Positions 1 through 10,311 are shown, counted from the first letter of the stretch. The stretch: 64,000 nucleotides of DNA from Streptomyces cathayae (GCF_029760955.1 NZ_CP121682.1:3286001-3350000), one strand, 5' to 3'. Notes: generated by a model not told the origin, from the letters alone. Numbers and translations: made by a program.

Positions 1-186
1 GAGCGCGTAGCTCTTCTCCGACACGACCGGCTTGATCAGGACGTCACGGGGGTCCGTGAACGACTTGCTCACCGGGGTGATGACGGTGTTCTTGCCTTCG
101 GTGGCGTGGCGGCGTGCCTTCTTGAGGCGCGCCTCCTTGGCCTTCTTCGCCGCCTTGGAGGCGACGGAGGGGTGACGGACAGCCAT
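1..186 (-). CDS. rplW: Ribosomal protein L23, C-terminal part outside window
   Basis: This is the N-terminal 62 residues of large-subunit ribosomal protein L23, which binds 23S rRNA at the exit of the peptide tunnel and is a docking site for trigger factor and SRP. The protein begins [17 protein letters not shown] and then reads into the family core (DVLIKPVVSEKSYAL), the usual L23 start IxxPxxTEKS. It runs off the left edge. Its ATG overlaps the rplD stop in a TGATG junction, so translation is coupled within the S10 operon. The basic, alanine/lysine-rich N-terminal tail of about 40 residues is typical of actinobacterial L23. Identification is secure although the gene is incomplete here. Confidence 0.95.
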   Translation of the reverse strand, partial: MAVRHPSVASKAAKKAKEARLKKARRHATEGKNTVITPVSKSFTDPRDVLIKPVVSEKSYAL

Positions 187-845
187 CAGACCTCGCTCCC
201 TTCGTTGTCGTTGGCCTTGTTCGGGCCGGCGACGAAGGACTCGAAAGCGGCCTTGGTGAAGACCACGTCGTCCGAGACGAGAACGTCGTACGTGTTCAGC
301 TGGCCCGGCTCCAGGATGTGCACCTGGGGCAGGTTGCGGGCGGACAGCCACGCGGCCTCGTCGGCGCGGTCGACGACCAGGAGCAGGTTCTTGCGCTCCG
401 AGATCTTGCCGAACAGCGTCTTGGCGGCCTTCGTGGAGGGGGTCTCGCCCTCGATCACGCCGGTGACGACGTGAATGCGGTCGTGGCGGGCCCGGTCGGT
501 GAGGGCGTGGCGCAGGGCCGCGGCCTTCATCTTCTTCGGGGTCCGCTGCGAGTAGTCGCGCGGCTGCGGGCCGTGGACGACGCCACCGCCGGCGAACTGC
601 GGCGCACGGGTCGAACCCTGACGGGCGCGGCCGGTGCCCTTCTGGCGGTACGGCTTCCTGCCGCCACCACGGACTTCACCGCGGGTCTTGGTCTTGTGCG
701 TGCCCTGGCGGGCAGCGGCCAGCTGAGCGACGACGACCTGGTGGATCAGCGGAATGCTGACCTTCTCCACGCCGAAGATCTCCGCGGGGAGCTCGACGGT
801 ACCGGCCTTGTCGCCTGCCGGCGAAAGGATGTCAACAGTGCTCAT
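186..845 (-). CDS. rplD: Ribosomal protein L4
   Basis: Large-subunit ribosomal protein L4 (219 residues), which contacts domain I of 23S rRNA and reaches into the exit tunnel. In E. coli it also represses the S10 operon. The sequence shows the family signature around residues 40-100: [20 protein letters not shown], then [20 protein letters not shown], the tunnel-loop region. I chose the ATG at 845 ([15 protein letters not shown]) because a longer upstream reading frame only adds shadow sequence overlapping rplC. It lies 7 bp downstream of rplC and overlaps rplW by one base. Nothing unusual is seen. Confidence 0.97.
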   Translation of the reverse strand: MSTVDILSPAGDKAGTVELPAEIFGVEKVSIPLIHQVVVAQLAAARQGTHKTKTRGEVRGGGRKPYRQKGTGRARQGSTRAPQFAGGGVVHGPQPRDYSQRTPKKMKAAALRHALTDRARHDRIHVVTGVIEGETPSTKAAKTLFGKISERKNLLLVVDRADEAAWLSARNLPQVHILEPGQLNTYDVLVSDDVVFTKAAFESFVAGPNKANDNEGSEV

Positions 846-852
846 CTTTACC

Positions 853-1497
853 TCAGGCCCCCTTGGCCGCGGTGCGGACCAGGACGAGGCCGCCGTTCGG
901 ACCGGGGACCGCGCCCTTGATGAGCAGCAGACCCTTCTCCGCGTCAACGGCGTGGACGGTCAGGTTCTGGGTGGTGACCCGCTCGTTGCCCATGCGGCCC
1001 GCCATGCGCTGGCCCTTGAACACACGACCCGGCGTGGCGCAACCGCCGATGGAACCGGGCATGCGGTGCACACGCTTGGCACCGTGCGAGGAGTTGTTGC
1101 CCTTGAAGTTGTGGCGCTTCATGACGCCACTGAAGCCCTTGCCCTTGCTCTTCGCGGTCACGTCGACCTTCACGCCGGCCTCGAACACCTCAGCGGTGAC
1201 TTCCTGGCCCAGCGTGTACTCGGAGGCGTCCGCGGTGCGGAGCTCGACGAGGTGGCGACGGGGGGTGACGTCGGCCTTCGCGAAGTGGCCCTTGAGGGGC
1301 TTGTTCACCTTGCGCGGGTCGATCTCACCGAAGGCGATCTGCACGGACTCGTAGCCGTCGACGTCGTTCGTACGGACCTGGGTGACGACGTTGGGCCCGG
1401 CCTTGAGGACGGTGACGGGAACAACACGGTTGTTCTCGTCCCACACCTGCGTCATGCCGAGCTTCTCGCCCAGGATGCCCTTGATCTGCTTGCTCAT
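853..1497 (-). CDS. rplC: Ribosomal protein L3
   Basis: Large-subunit ribosomal protein L3 (214 residues), an early assembly protein whose central loop approaches the peptidyl-transferase centre. It starts [20 protein letters not shown], the bacterial L3 N-terminus, and carries the conserved stretch [17 protein letters not shown] near residue 120. The loop [20 protein letters not shown] includes the conserved glutamine position that is methylated in some bacteria. It sits between rpsJ (18 bp upstream) and rplD (7 bp downstream) in the normal S10-operon order. Length matches the family. Confidence 0.98.
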   Translation of the reverse strand: MSKQIKGILGEKLGMTQVWDENNRVVPVTVLKAGPNVVTQVRTNDVDGYESVQIAFGEIDPRKVNKPLKGHFAKADVTPRRHLVELRTADASEYTLGQEVTAEVFEAGVKVDVTAKSKGKGFSGVMKRHNFKGNNSSHGAKRVHRMPGSIGGCATPGRVFKGQRMAGRMGNERVTTQNLTVHAVDAEKGLLLIKGAVPGPNGGLVLVRTAAKGA

Positions 1498-1515
1498 CTC
1501 TCAGATCACCGGCCC

Positions 1516-1824
1516 TCAGAGCTTGATCTCGATGTCGACACCGGCCGGGAGGTCGAGTCGCATCAGAGAGTCAACGGTCTTGGGAGTCGGGTCGAGGATG
1601 TCGATGAGGCGCTTGTGCGTGCGCATCTCGAAGTGCTCGCGCGAGTCCTTGTACTTGTGCGGCGACTTGATGACGCAGTACACGTTCTTCTCAGTGGGCA
1701 GCGGCACCGGGCCCGCGACCGACGCACCAGTACGCGTCACCGTCTCGACGATCTTCTTCGCCGAGGAATCGATGACCTCGTGGTCGTAGGCCTTGAGCCG
1801 GATGCGGATCTTCTGTCCCGCCAT
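1516..1824 (-). CDS. rpsJ: Ribosomal protein S10 / NusE
   Basis: Small-subunit ribosomal protein S10 (102 residues), which is also NusE, the partner of NusB and NusG in antitermination and transcription-translation coupling. The protein [19 protein letters not shown] is canonical, with the conserved GPVPLPTEK motif near residue 38 and HFEMRTHKR near residue 64. It is the first gene of the S10 operon on the minus strand. The ATG at 1824 gives the usual length; longer in-frame extensions run into the leader and are rejected. A leader hairpin shared with the str operon lies about 60 nt upstream. Confidence 0.98.
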   Translation of the reverse strand: MAGQKIRIRLKAYDHEVIDSSAKKIVETVTRTGASVAGPVPLPTEKNVYCVIKSPHKYKDSREHFEMRTHKRLIDILDPTPKTVDSLMRLDLPAGVDIEIKL

Positions 1825-1885
1825 GGCTGCTTCGTATTCCTGTCTCTCGTAAACGCTCCGGAACCCGGTGTTCCCGCCCTCCCCT

Positions 1886-1910
1886 CCGACCCACGCGGTC
1901 GGGCGTGTCG
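1886..1910 (-). promoter_or_regulatory. Conserved leader hairpin upstream of S10 operon
   Basis: Within the 5' leader of rpsJ, read on the minus strand, a 25-nt block contains CCGACC-GCGTG-GGTCGG (6-bp stem, 5-nt loop) preceded by CGACACGC. Three nucleotides further upstream is GCGGGA. The same block with one base changed lies upstream of rpsL (28735-28759) in the same orientation and at a similar distance from the start codon (61 versus 50 nt). This suggests a shared r-protein regulatory element or a shared promoter-proximal protein site. The rest of 1825-2287 is intergenic: no further gene is visible, and it must hold the S10 operon promoter and the divergent promoter of the NlpC/P60 gene. 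Confidence 0.6.
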
Positions 1911-2287
1911 CGCTCCCGCTGACACAGATGTCCCTTGTCGGAACTTCCCTGTATGGGGAGTGCGGACCCTTCCGGAACCGCGGCTGGGGGCGAGAGGCCC
2001 ACCGGGCGCCTGGCCTGCACCCCGCTGACACTTCCCGGAAGATTCCCGTACGTCCGCCCCTGCACCTCTCGGCGCAATGCGTGGGACGACGAGTACTGTG
2101 GGACTCGCTTCCGGTCCCCCCGACGGGAGGCGCGCAGCATCGGCACTCGACCGAGCAACCCCGCTAGTTTGCCACAAAGGGCGGGGGCTGGCCAATCGGG
2201 CGGATGAGAATACCCCGGGAGTGGCGCGAGCCAAACACTGATCGCTCGGGGTAGGCGCGGAACCCCTTAACAGTGATCATGACTGCC

Positions 2288-4045
2288 ATGTCGAACACCT
2301 CACGGCGCAGTGTCCTCGCCGTCTTCGCCGCCTCCGCCGCCTCCCTCCCGCTGGCCGGCACGGCCACCGCACCGGCCCATGCCGCCGGCGCGGCCTCACC
2401 TACCGAGCCGCTCGCGGCTCCGTCGGGGCTGGGTTCTGCCCCCTCCTCCGTCACGACGGCGCCGCTGGACGCCAGCCACTTCATCCGCGAGACACTGCGG
2501 TCGCCCCTCACCGCGACCGTGCTGCCGGGCACTCCACGCCGTACCGAGATCACCTCGGGCGGCAGACGCGTCGCCCTCCTGACGCACGGCGCACGGACCG
2601 TGCTGCTGCCGGGCCCCGAACGGACGTTCACGGAGAACAAGAGACCCTTCGCGGACCTCTTCGAGCGCACTCTGCCCGACCTCAAGCTCCCCGTGGACAA
2701 GCGCTCGTACTGGGGCAGTTCCCCGGGCGGCGGCAGCTGGTCCACCCTCGGTCCCGTCGACTCCGACTACTCGGTGGTCCAGGACACCGGTGTCATCAAC
2801 CTGACCACCGCCAACGCCAGCCGCCACGCCAGCGTCCGTGACGACGCCATCGCCGACGTGGACGTCCGGTCCGTCGCGCGCTTCGACAAGGTGCCCACCG
2901 GAGAGGCATGCTCCTACGCGCTGTCCTTCGGCTACGAGGACCCCCGCAACAACTACCGGGCCCGGCTGTCCTTCGTCACCTCCGGCGCGGTGCAACTGCG
3001 GGTGGAGAAGGAGGTCAAGGACGTCGTCACCCAGTTGACGACCTCGGCCCTCACCCTCGCCACGGGCGTGCCCGCGGGCACGGACTGGACGATCCGGGTG
3101 CGCCGCGAGGGCAGCCGGATCCGCGTCAAGGCCTGGGCGTCCGCGTCGGCTGAGCCGTCCAAGTGGCTGGTCGACGTGACCGACTCGGACCTCGGCGCCG
3201 GACGGGTCGGCCTGCGCGCGCTGGCCAACCAGGGCTGCACCAGCCTGCCGATGAAGCTGCTCGTCAGCCGCTTCCAGGTGACCGAGGCCACCTGGGCCGA
3301 ACCCCCGACCGTCACGCACGGGGACTGGGTGCGGGTGCTGCCCGAGCCCTTCGACGGGAACTGGACACCGGAACTGGAGAGCACCGTCCGCGCCTGGTCC
3401 GGCTCCACCGCGCCGGACGTCCTGGCCTACGCGGCCATGTTCCTGCCCGGCGCCCCCGAGGTGATCTCCGGCTCCGGACCGGCGGAGGGCAAGAAGGTCC
3501 TGGGCGCGGCGAAGTACGGCTACGAGAACGCGGGGGGCTACCGCGTCGAGGGCGCCGACTTCCACGAGTACATGGACATCGGCTGGACCTTCCCCGACGG
3601 CGCCCACACGGGTCCGCACAGCGCTCAGAAGGGCGCTCTCGACTGCTCGGGCTACACGCGCATGGTGTACGGCTACCACATGGGGGTGCCGATGGCCGCG
3701 AAGGAGGACACTTCCGGCACCCGGATACCCCGGCGTTCCCGCGACATGGCCGACCACACCCCGGGGGTGCGCATCGCCCGCACCGACGGGGTGAACCCGC
3801 CCGCAGCGGAGCTTCTTCAGCCGGGCGATCTCGTGCTGTTCAACGCGGACTCGGGCGACGACGGCCCTACGGCCACGGCAGACCACGTCGGCATCCACCT
3901 CGGCACGGACACGGCCGGCAAGCGCCGCTTCCTGTCCAGCCGCAAGACGATCAACGGCCCCACCATGTCGGACCTGGGGGGCGCTTCCCTCCTGGACGGC
4001 ACGGGCACTTATGCCCGGACCCTGCACACCGTCCACCGCATCTGA
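2288..4045 (+). CDS. Tat-exported NlpC/P60-family hydrolase with LamG-like domain
   Basis: A secreted protein of about 585 residues, likely a cell-wall peptidase or amidase. The N-terminus MSNTSRRSVLAVFAASAAS has twin arginines, a hydrophobic stretch and an AHA-type cleavage site (APAHAAGA), so Tat export is likely. Residues about 135-330 look like a concanavalin/LamG-type beta-sandwich (VINLTTANASRHASVRDDAI through RFQVTEATW). The C-terminal third carries the NlpC/P60 signature: catalytic Cys453 in KGALDCSGYTRMVYGY and His533 in ATADHVGIHLGT. No clear Shine-Dalgarno is visible, and ATGs at 2279 and 2288 or GTG at 2273 are all possible; I take 2288 because it begins the signal peptide. The gene is monocistronic and is followed by a hairpin. 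Confidence 0.8.
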   Translation: MSNTSRRSVLAVFAASAASLPLAGTATAPAHAAGAASPTEPLAAPSGLGSAPSSVTTAPLDASHFIRETLRSPLTATVLPGTPRRTEITSGGRRVALLTHGARTVLLPGPERTFTENKRPFADLFERTLPDLKLPVDKRSYWGSSPGGGSWSTLGPVDSDYSVVQDTGVINLTTANASRHASVRDDAIADVDVRSVARFDKVPTGEACSYALSFGYEDPRNNYRARLSFVTSGAVQLRVEKEVKDVVTQLTTSALTLATGVPAGTDWTIRVRREGSRIRVKAWASASAEPSKWLVDVTDSDLGAGRVGLRALANQGCTSLPMKLLVSRFQVTEATWAEPPTVTHGDWVRVLPEPFDGNWTPELESTVRAWSGSTAPDVLAYAAMFLPGAPEVISGSGPAEGKKVLGAAKYGYENAGGYRVEGADFHEYMDIGWTFPDGAHTGPHSAQKGALDCSGYTRMVYGYHMGVPMAAKEDTSGTRIPRRSRDMADHTPGVRIARTDGVNPPAAELLQPGDLVLFNADSGDDGPTATADHVGIHLGTDTAGKRRFLSSRKTINGPTMSDLGGASLLDGTGTYARTLHTVHRI

Positions 4046-4075
4046 CGACCCCTGCCGACGCTTCCGGGCCGCACG

Positions 4076-4109
4076 CCGTACACGCTCCCCACTCCGGAAG
4101 CGTGTACGG
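4076..4109. terminator. Bidirectional hairpin between convergent genes
   Basis: An 11-bp perfect inverted repeat (CCGTACACGCT / AGCGTGTACGG, loop 12 nt) lies between the convergent ends of the NlpC/P60 gene (stop at 4045) and the cupin gene (stop at 4179). There is no clear T-run on either side, as is common in Streptomyces, so factor-independent activity is inferred from position and stem only. Confidence 0.6.
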
Positions 4110-4178
4110 GAAGCGGGGCCGGCCGGCGCACCGCTGACTTCCCGCACGCCGTGCGCCGCTGTGCTCCTCGCAGGCTCC

Positions 4179-4511
4179 TCAGCCCTTTTTGGCGACCGTG
4201 AGGATCACCGCCGCGTCCTCCAGTGCCTCCAGGCCGTGGCGGGCCGGTGGGATGGTGAGCAGGTCGCCGGTCCGGCCCTCCCACGAGGTGTCGCCGCTGG
4301 TGAGGCGGACGCGACCGCTCAGGACCAGCAGGGTCGCCTCGCCGGGGCTGTCGTGCTCGGCGAGGGAGGTACCGGCGGTCAGGGCGAGGAGGGTCTGGCG
4401 CAGGACGTGCTCGTGGCCGCCGTAGACCGTGCTCGCACTGCGGCCGGTGGAGGCGGCGGCAGCGTGTTCGAGGTGCTCGCGGGCGAGGGCGTCGAGGGAG
4501 AGCTTCTGCAT
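4179..4511 (-). CDS. Small cupin-domain protein
   Basis: A 110-residue single-domain cupin. The barrel is recognisable from TSLAEHDSPGEATLLVLSGR (motif 1 region) and TGDLLTIPPARHGLEALEDA (motif 2 region). Metal ligands are only partly conserved: His53 of EHDSPGEAT and His92 in ARHGLEAL are candidates. It starts at the ATG at 4511 (MQKLSLDALAREHLEHAAAA). Small cupins of this type are often assigned to LuxR-adjacent or stress roles, but no substrate can be named. It stands alone between two convergent neighbours, about 120 bp downstream of gdhA on the same strand but separated from it by a strong terminator. Confidence 0.75.
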   Translation of the reverse strand: MQKLSLDALAREHLEHAAAASTGRSASTVYGGHEHVLRQTLLALTAGTSLAEHDSPGEATLLVLSGRVRLTSGDTSWEGRTGDLLTIPPARHGLEALEDAAVILTVAKKG

Positions 4512-4575
4512 GCCTCCCAGTCTTCCCGGCCGCACGAGGCGCACACCAGGGCCATGTGGGGTACTCCCCCTCAGC

Positions 4576-4612
4576 CCGAGCGGGGAAGGGCCCTCGGCCC
4601 TTCCCCGCTCGG
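4576..4612 (-). terminator. gdhA terminator
   Basis: A 17-bp perfect inverted repeat (CCGAGCGGGGAAGGGCC, 3-nt loop CTC, and its complement) starts 17 bp beyond the gdhA stop codon. The stem is long and very GC-rich. No T-run follows. It separates gdhA from the cupin gene. Confidence 0.75.
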
Positions 4613-4629
4613 CACCGACCTCGGCACCG

Positions 4630-6114
<1,485 letters not shown>

Positions 6115-6267
6115 TCATGTGTTAAGCAGAAGGCCAAGGGCCTCGCACAATTGTCCGCCATTCGAGACCCTTCGGACGAAGCGCGGGACGGTCGGCGCGG
6201 TGCGCCGAGAACTCACATGGCGGCTCCTCCCGCCAGGCGTGATGCTGAAAGCCGGGAGGTGATCCCC

Positions 6268-7731
6268 ATGGGCGGGAGTCACAGCCACGGCCACAGCGGC
6301 ACGCCGGTCAAGGGGGAGGAGGGACGGCGCCACAGGCAGGCGGACGTTCCGAACTCCCTGGTGGACGCGTTGGCCTCCAGGGTGCGGGGCCGGATCGTCC
6401 GGCCCGGGGAGGCCGACTACGAGCCTGTCCGACAGCTCTGGAACGGCATGATCGACAGGCGTCCGGCGCTGGTGGTCCGGTGCGCGGGCGACGAGGACGT
6501 GGTCGCCGCGGTCGACTTCGCCCGCGACAACGAGCTGCTCGTCGCCGTGCGCGGCGGCGGACACGGCGTCGCCGGTCAGGCGGTCTGCGACGGTGGTCTG
6601 GTCATCGACCTGTCGGAGATGCGAGGGGTCGACGTCGACCCGGAGCGGCGTAGGGCGGTCGCACAGGGCGGCTGCACGTTGGGGGACATCGACCGGGCGA
6701 CCCAGCGCCATGGGCTCGCCGCTCCGCTGGGCGTGGTGACGGAGACGGGGGTGGCGGGCCTGACCTTGTCCGGGGGCATGGGCTGGCTCCGACGTAAACA
6801 CGGGTTGAGCTGCGACAATCTCCTGTCCGTACGGGTGGTCACCGCGGACGGGCGCCTCCTGGTCGCCGACGAGAGCCAGCACCAGGACCTCTTCTGGGCG
6901 GTCCGGGGCGGTGGCGGCAACTTCGGCGTCGTCACCTCGTTCGAGTACCGCCTGCACCCCCTCGGGCCGGAGGTCTTCCTCTGCTTCGTGCTCTACCCCG
7001 CGGACCGCACCCGGGAGGTGCTGCGGGCCTGCGAGCACTACTTGTCCCGGCATCCGGACGGCTTCGCCCCGATCGGAGTCCTCGGGAAGGTCCCGGCGGT
7101 GGAGCCCTTCCCGCCCGAGGCGCACGGGAAGGACTTCACCGCCCTGCTCGCGCCGTACCCGGGCGACCCGGTGGAAGGCGAGCGGCTGCTGCGGCCGCTG
7201 CGGGAGATCGCCGACCCGATCCTCGACCTCAGCGGCCCCATGCCCTACACCGAGGTCCAGGCGATCCTGGACGAGGACTACCCCGACGGCCTGCACTACT
7301 ACTGGAAGTCCGTGAACGTGCCCGAGCTCGGCGACGAGCTGATCGAGCGGCTCGCCGAGCGCGCCGCCTCGGCGCCTTCGCCCCGGAGCACCATCGACGT
7401 CTGGTACCAGGGCGGCGCCATGGCCCGCGTCGGCGAGGAGGAGACCGCCTTCGCCAACCGCGGCGCCCCCTACCTGCTCGGAATCGAGGCGAACTGGGAG
7501 GCGGAGGCCGACTCGGCCGAGAACATGACCTGGGTGCGCGGCACCTTCGCCGACCTGAGCTCGTTCTCCACCGGAGGCGTCTACCTCAACTTCCCCGGCT
7601 TCCTCGAGGAGGGCGAGCAGCTCCTGCGCGAGGGCTACGGCACGAACTACGAACGCCTCTCGACGGTCAAGGCGAAGTACGACCCCGCGAACCTCTTCCA
7701 CCTCAACGCCAACATCAAGCCGAAGAGTTGA
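6268..7731 (+). CDS. BBE-type FAD-linked oxidoreductase
   Basis: A 487-residue flavoprotein oxidase or dehydrogenase of the berberine-bridge-enzyme family. The start at 6268 is fixed by the strong Shine-Dalgarno GGGAGGTGAT. The FAD_binding_4 (PCMH) domain spans about residues 45-215, with VAVRGGGHGVAGQAVCDGG containing His99, the residue that carries covalent FAD in this family, and LTLSGGMGWLRRKHGLSCDN. The C-terminal BBE motif is YERLSTVKAKYDPANLFHLN. The cysteine that gives bicovalent FAD in BBE/GOOX enzymes, normally before the GGH/SGG loop, is replaced (GVVTETGVAG), so mono-covalent FAD is inferred. The His-rich N-terminus (GGSHSHGHSG) is unusual. The substrate is unknown; such enzymes act on sugars or secondary metabolites. 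Confidence 0.85.
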   Translation: MGGSHSHGHSGTPVKGEEGRRHRQADVPNSLVDALASRVRGRIVRPGEADYEPVRQLWNGMIDRRPALVVRCAGDEDVVAAVDFARDNELLVAVRGGGHGVAGQAVCDGGLVIDLSEMRGVDVDPERRRAVAQGGCTLGDIDRATQRHGLAAPLGVVTETGVAGLTLSGGMGWLRRKHGLSCDNLLSVRVVTADGRLLVADESQHQDLFWAVRGGGGNFGVVTSFEYRLHPLGPEVFLCFVLYPADRTREVLRACEHYLSRHPDGFAPIGVLGKVPAVEPFPPEAHGKDFTALLAPYPGDPVEGERLLRPLREIADPILDLSGPMPYTEVQAILDEDYPDGLHYYWKSVNVPELGDELIERLAERAASAPSPRSTIDVWYQGGAMARVGEEETAFANRGAPYLLGIEANWEAEADSAENMTWVRGTFADLSSFSTGGVYLNFPGFLEEGEQLLREGYGTNYERLSTVKAKYDPANLFHLNANIKPKS

Positions 7732-7756
7732 GGGCGTCCCATGTCGGGGGTGTCCG

Positions 7757-8194
7757 TCAGTTCAGCCGGCGGCGGATCCACCAGGCGCAGAATCCGGTCA
7801 GGGCCAGGGCGAGGCCGAGGTAGATCCCGGTCTCGGCCCATTGCAGGGCCCAGAAGTCACCGGCGGGATGGTACGTCACCTGTTGCTGGTAGCCCTGGGC
7901 CCCGAGGTCGGTGATGCAGCGGTCGACGTGCTGCAGGCTGGGGATGTCCGACTCGCCGTACAGGCAGTCGCCGAAGGACGACGGCGGGGAGGACGGCTGA
8001 CCGGCGGCGTCCAGTGTCCGTTGGGAGGTGATCCAGGCACCGGGTAGATCGGGGTGCACGACGATCTCTCTGGCGCTCTCGTCCTGGATGCTGATGGGGA
8101 TGCCGGACTCGATCGGCACGGTGGTCCGGTCCGGGGTGACCAGATGGGGCCGGACCCACATCGGCACGGTGATCTGGACGGCGGCGTAAAGGAC
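7757..8194 (-). pseudogene. C-terminal remnant of an ABC-2-type permease
   Basis: About 146 residues match what I know of the last third of streptomycete ABC transporter permeases. There is the end of a membrane helix leading into VPMWVRPHLVTPDR, an extracytoplasmic loop, then WALQWAETGIYLGLALALTG and a final WWIRRRLN tail. The N-terminal membrane segments and the partner ATPase gene are absent. Upstream of residue VLYAAV the frame continues into unrelated proline-rich sequence that overlaps the next gene. I infer truncation by deletion, with the junction near 8190-8220. Confidence 0.65.
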
Positions 8195-8285
8195 GGGCGT
8201 GGTAGAGGTTTGATGGGCCCCGGGAGAAGGCGGCCCGGGCCAGGGCGCCGAGAGACATGTTCCATACCGCGATGGAGCCGAAGAA

Positions 8286-8612
8286 ATGGTGACCAAGGAG
8301 GAGGCAGTAGCAGCTGCCTTCCACTTCGTGAAGAGCGGCCCCTGTCAGGAGCAAGCAGATTCGGTGGTCATGCTCCCGGACACGGCCGTCGAGTTCACCT
8401 ACGGATGGACCGTGTGCTTCGACCTGAAGGAGCACATCGAGACGGGCGACTTCACGAAGAAGCCATTCAGCCCGGTCGTCGTTGTGCCACATGACGGCAC
8501 GCCTGCCCACATGGCGCCGACATTCCCCGCGACCGAGCAGTACATGGAGATGCGCGCATCCGGCAGCTGGCCTCCGAAGAGGGGCCATCGAGATGCCGGG
8601 ACGCCTGGTTGA
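8286..8612 (+). CDS. YrhB/Imm35-like putative immunity protein
   Basis: A 108-residue protein that fits the YrhB/Imm35 immunity family. It begins MVTKEEAVAAAFHFVKSG, continues with VEFTYGWTVCFDLKEHIETG (the family has E...GWVF-Y-S..ETGD here), and has a PVVVVPHDGTPAHMAPTFPA segment and an EQYMEMRAS tail. Imm35 proteins neutralise polymorphic toxins in bacteria. No toxin gene lies beside it; the left neighbour is a truncated permease, so it looks like an orphan immunity gene left after a rearrangement. The first 60 bases are clearly less GC-rich (57 percent by hand count) than the surroundings. The Shine-Dalgarno is weak. Confidence 0.65.
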   Translation: MVTKEEAVAAAFHFVKSGPCQEQADSVVMLPDTAVEFTYGWTVCFDLKEHIETGDFTKKPFSPVVVVPHDGTPAHMAPTFPATEQYMEMRASGSWPPKRGHRDAGTPG

Positions 8613-8667
8613 CGGCCTGCCGTCCGTGAGGCCAGGGCGAAGGCGCGGGGAGCGTGCCGTTGGGGTG

Positions 8668-8877
8668 TCAGCGCTCCGACGCGTACGTCACGAAGCTCGT
8701 CCACGCGCCCGGCGCGAGGGCGAGCCGAGGACCTGCCACGTTCTTGGAGTCGCGGACGTGGACGGTGCGGTGCGCTATCGCGATCTCCACGCAGGAGTCG
8801 CCCTCGGGGCCGTCGCTGTAACTGCTCTTGAACCATGCCAGTTCGGAGGCCTCACCGGCAGCGGTCTCGTGGATCAT
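8668..8877 (-). CDS. DUF397 domain protein
   Basis: A 69-residue protein of the DUF397 family, nearly restricted to Actinobacteria. It has the typical core ELAWFKSSYSDGPEGDSCVE, then VHVRDSKNVAGPRLALAPGA and a W-x-x-F ending (AWTSFVTYAS). Its ATG overlaps the stop of the upstream XRE gene (ATGA), so the two are translationally coupled. XRE-DUF397 pairs are found in many copies in streptomycete genomes (WhiJ/bldB-type and anti-sigma-like systems), where the small protein is thought to act with the regulator. Its partner function here is inferred from this arrangement only. Confidence 0.88.
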   Translation of the reverse strand: MIHETAAGEASELAWFKSSYSDGPEGDSCVEIAIAHRTVHVRDSKNVAGPRLALAPGAWTSFVTYASER

Positions 8878-9749
8878 TCTTCTCCCAGCAGTTGCTCGAT
8901 GAAGGCCAGGGACTCCCTCGGACAAAGAGCCTGAGCCCGAATGGTGCTGTACCTCAGTTCAAGGATGCGGAGCTGCTTCAGTTCAGAGGTCGGGCGACCA
9001 TTGAACGCTCCATCAGAGCGCCCCACTGCCGTACCGTCCCCGAACTTCAGCACCTCGATCTTGCCGCTCAGCCCAGGGTGCTCCCCCGCGCCCGTCGGCA
9101 TCACCTGAAAAGTGACGTTGCGCCGCTGCGCCACCTCCAGCAGGTGTTCGAGTTGCTGACGCCACACCATTGTGCCCCCAACCCGTCGGCGCAGCGCCAC
9201 CTCTTCTTGGACGAAGCTGAGCATCGGGGCCGGACTCCGCTCGAAGATCGACTTACGTCCCATGCGCGCGGCCACCAGCTCATCCAACTCTTCGTCCGAG
9301 TGGGCGGACTGGGACACCTCGAACAAAGCTCGCGCATGCTCCGGTGTCTGCAACAACCCATGGATGCTGAGTCCGACGTACACGCCCAGCTCGACCGCCC
9401 TGGCCTCCAGCTCCGCCAGCGCCCGCACGCTCTTCGGATACCGGACCTTCTTCACGTCCTCCCAGGCCGCCGAGAGCAGCCCGTCCGCTCCCAACACCTC
9501 GTCGGCCCTGTCCAGATACTCCGGCTGAGGAATCCGCTTCCCACTCTCGACCTTGTAGACCAGGTCGTCCCCGTACCCGACCGCCGCCCCGAACTCGCCG
9601 ACCCGCATCCCCCTCGCTTCCCGCCGCAGCTTCAACTGACGGCCCACCGTGGTGATGACCGCGACGCCCCACTCGTCCTCCGGATCCACCTCCCATCCCG
9701 GCTCGTCCGCCTCACTCCTGCTTCGTACCGCCTCGCCATCCATCGTCAT
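8874..9749 (-). CDS. XRE-family regulator with DUF5753 domain
   Basis: A 291-residue transcriptional regulator of the WhiJ-like class. An N-terminal helix-turn-helix covers about residues 33-90 (VGRQLKLRREARGMRVGEFG, then YGDDLVYKVESGKRIPQPEY). The remaining two thirds is DUF5753, with YVGLSIHGLLQTPEHARALF, FVQEEVALRRRVGGTMVWRQ, and VTFQVMPTGAGEHPGLSGK. A GGAGGGG sequence upstream of the ATG supports the start. It is coupled to the DUF397 gene. In many streptomycetes such pairs sit beside an ATPase-fold anti-sigma-like gene; the remnant of one lies about 560 bp away on the other strand. Confidence 0.88.
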   Translation of the reverse strand: MTMDGEAVRSRSEADEPGWEVDPEDEWGVAVITTVGRQLKLRREARGMRVGEFGAAVGYGDDLVYKVESGKRIPQPEYLDRADEVLGADGLLSAAWEDVKKVRYPKSVRALAELEARAVELGVYVGLSIHGLLQTPEHARALFEVSQSAHSDEELDELVAARMGRKSIFERSPAPMLSFVQEEVALRRRVGGTMVWRQQLEHLLEVAQRRNVTFQVMPTGAGEHPGLSGKIEVLKFGDGTAVGRSDGAFNGRPTSELKQLRILELRYSTIRAQALCPRESLAFIEQLLGEE

Positions 9750-10311
9750 GCCACACCCCTCCGTCGTCCCGCGCCGTACCGCGACGCCCTACCCATACCA
9801 ACCGCCCCGACGGCCCGGACAGCACCGGACAACCAACCGACAGTCGCCACACGTAGCCGATCCGTCACAACTCACGATAGATCGCGACAGCCCTCCCGGG
9901 TGAACCAAAGGCGCAATTCACACTTTCGAGCGTCACTACGCGATACCGGTCACCCGCGACCGACGACACTCAACGACGACGGACCACCGGCACAGACACA
10001 GAAGGCGTCCCGCCGGGCGACACATGGGATCTTCACGGCCCCGGCATTGCAGGGCCGGAGAGACATGCCTCGCGGAAAAGCGTGAGCAGTCGGCAGACAT
10101 GTGTCACGCAAGCGCTCAAACGAGCGCCGTGAGGGTAGTTGCCGTCGAAATGCTCACGCTTTTGGGACAGTGTGTCCTCCCGGAAAGCGGGCGCGCGACC
10201 TTCAGCGTCCAGCCGGTCAGGAATACGGACGGTGCATTCGGCCTCGTCCAGTCCACCCACCACGCTGCGCGCCGCCCCTCCCCCACTTCAGCATGCTGCT
10301 GCCTTCCACCT
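9750..10311. other. Intergenic region between XRE gene and gene remnants
   Basis: About 560 bases without a gene I can support. It must contain the promoter of the XRE/DUF397 pair near 9750-9900. From about 10080 the base composition becomes less GC-biased and none of the three plus-strand frames looks like the N-terminal half expected for the ATPase remnant that starts at 10312. No repeats or tRNA are seen. Confidence 0.5.

Noticed and set aside
2396-4147. Long minus-strand frame opposite the NlpC/P60 gene.
   Set aside because: The plus-strand frame has a Tat signal, and catalytic Cys and His motifs; the antisense text is Arg/Gly/Val-rich with no recognisable domain.
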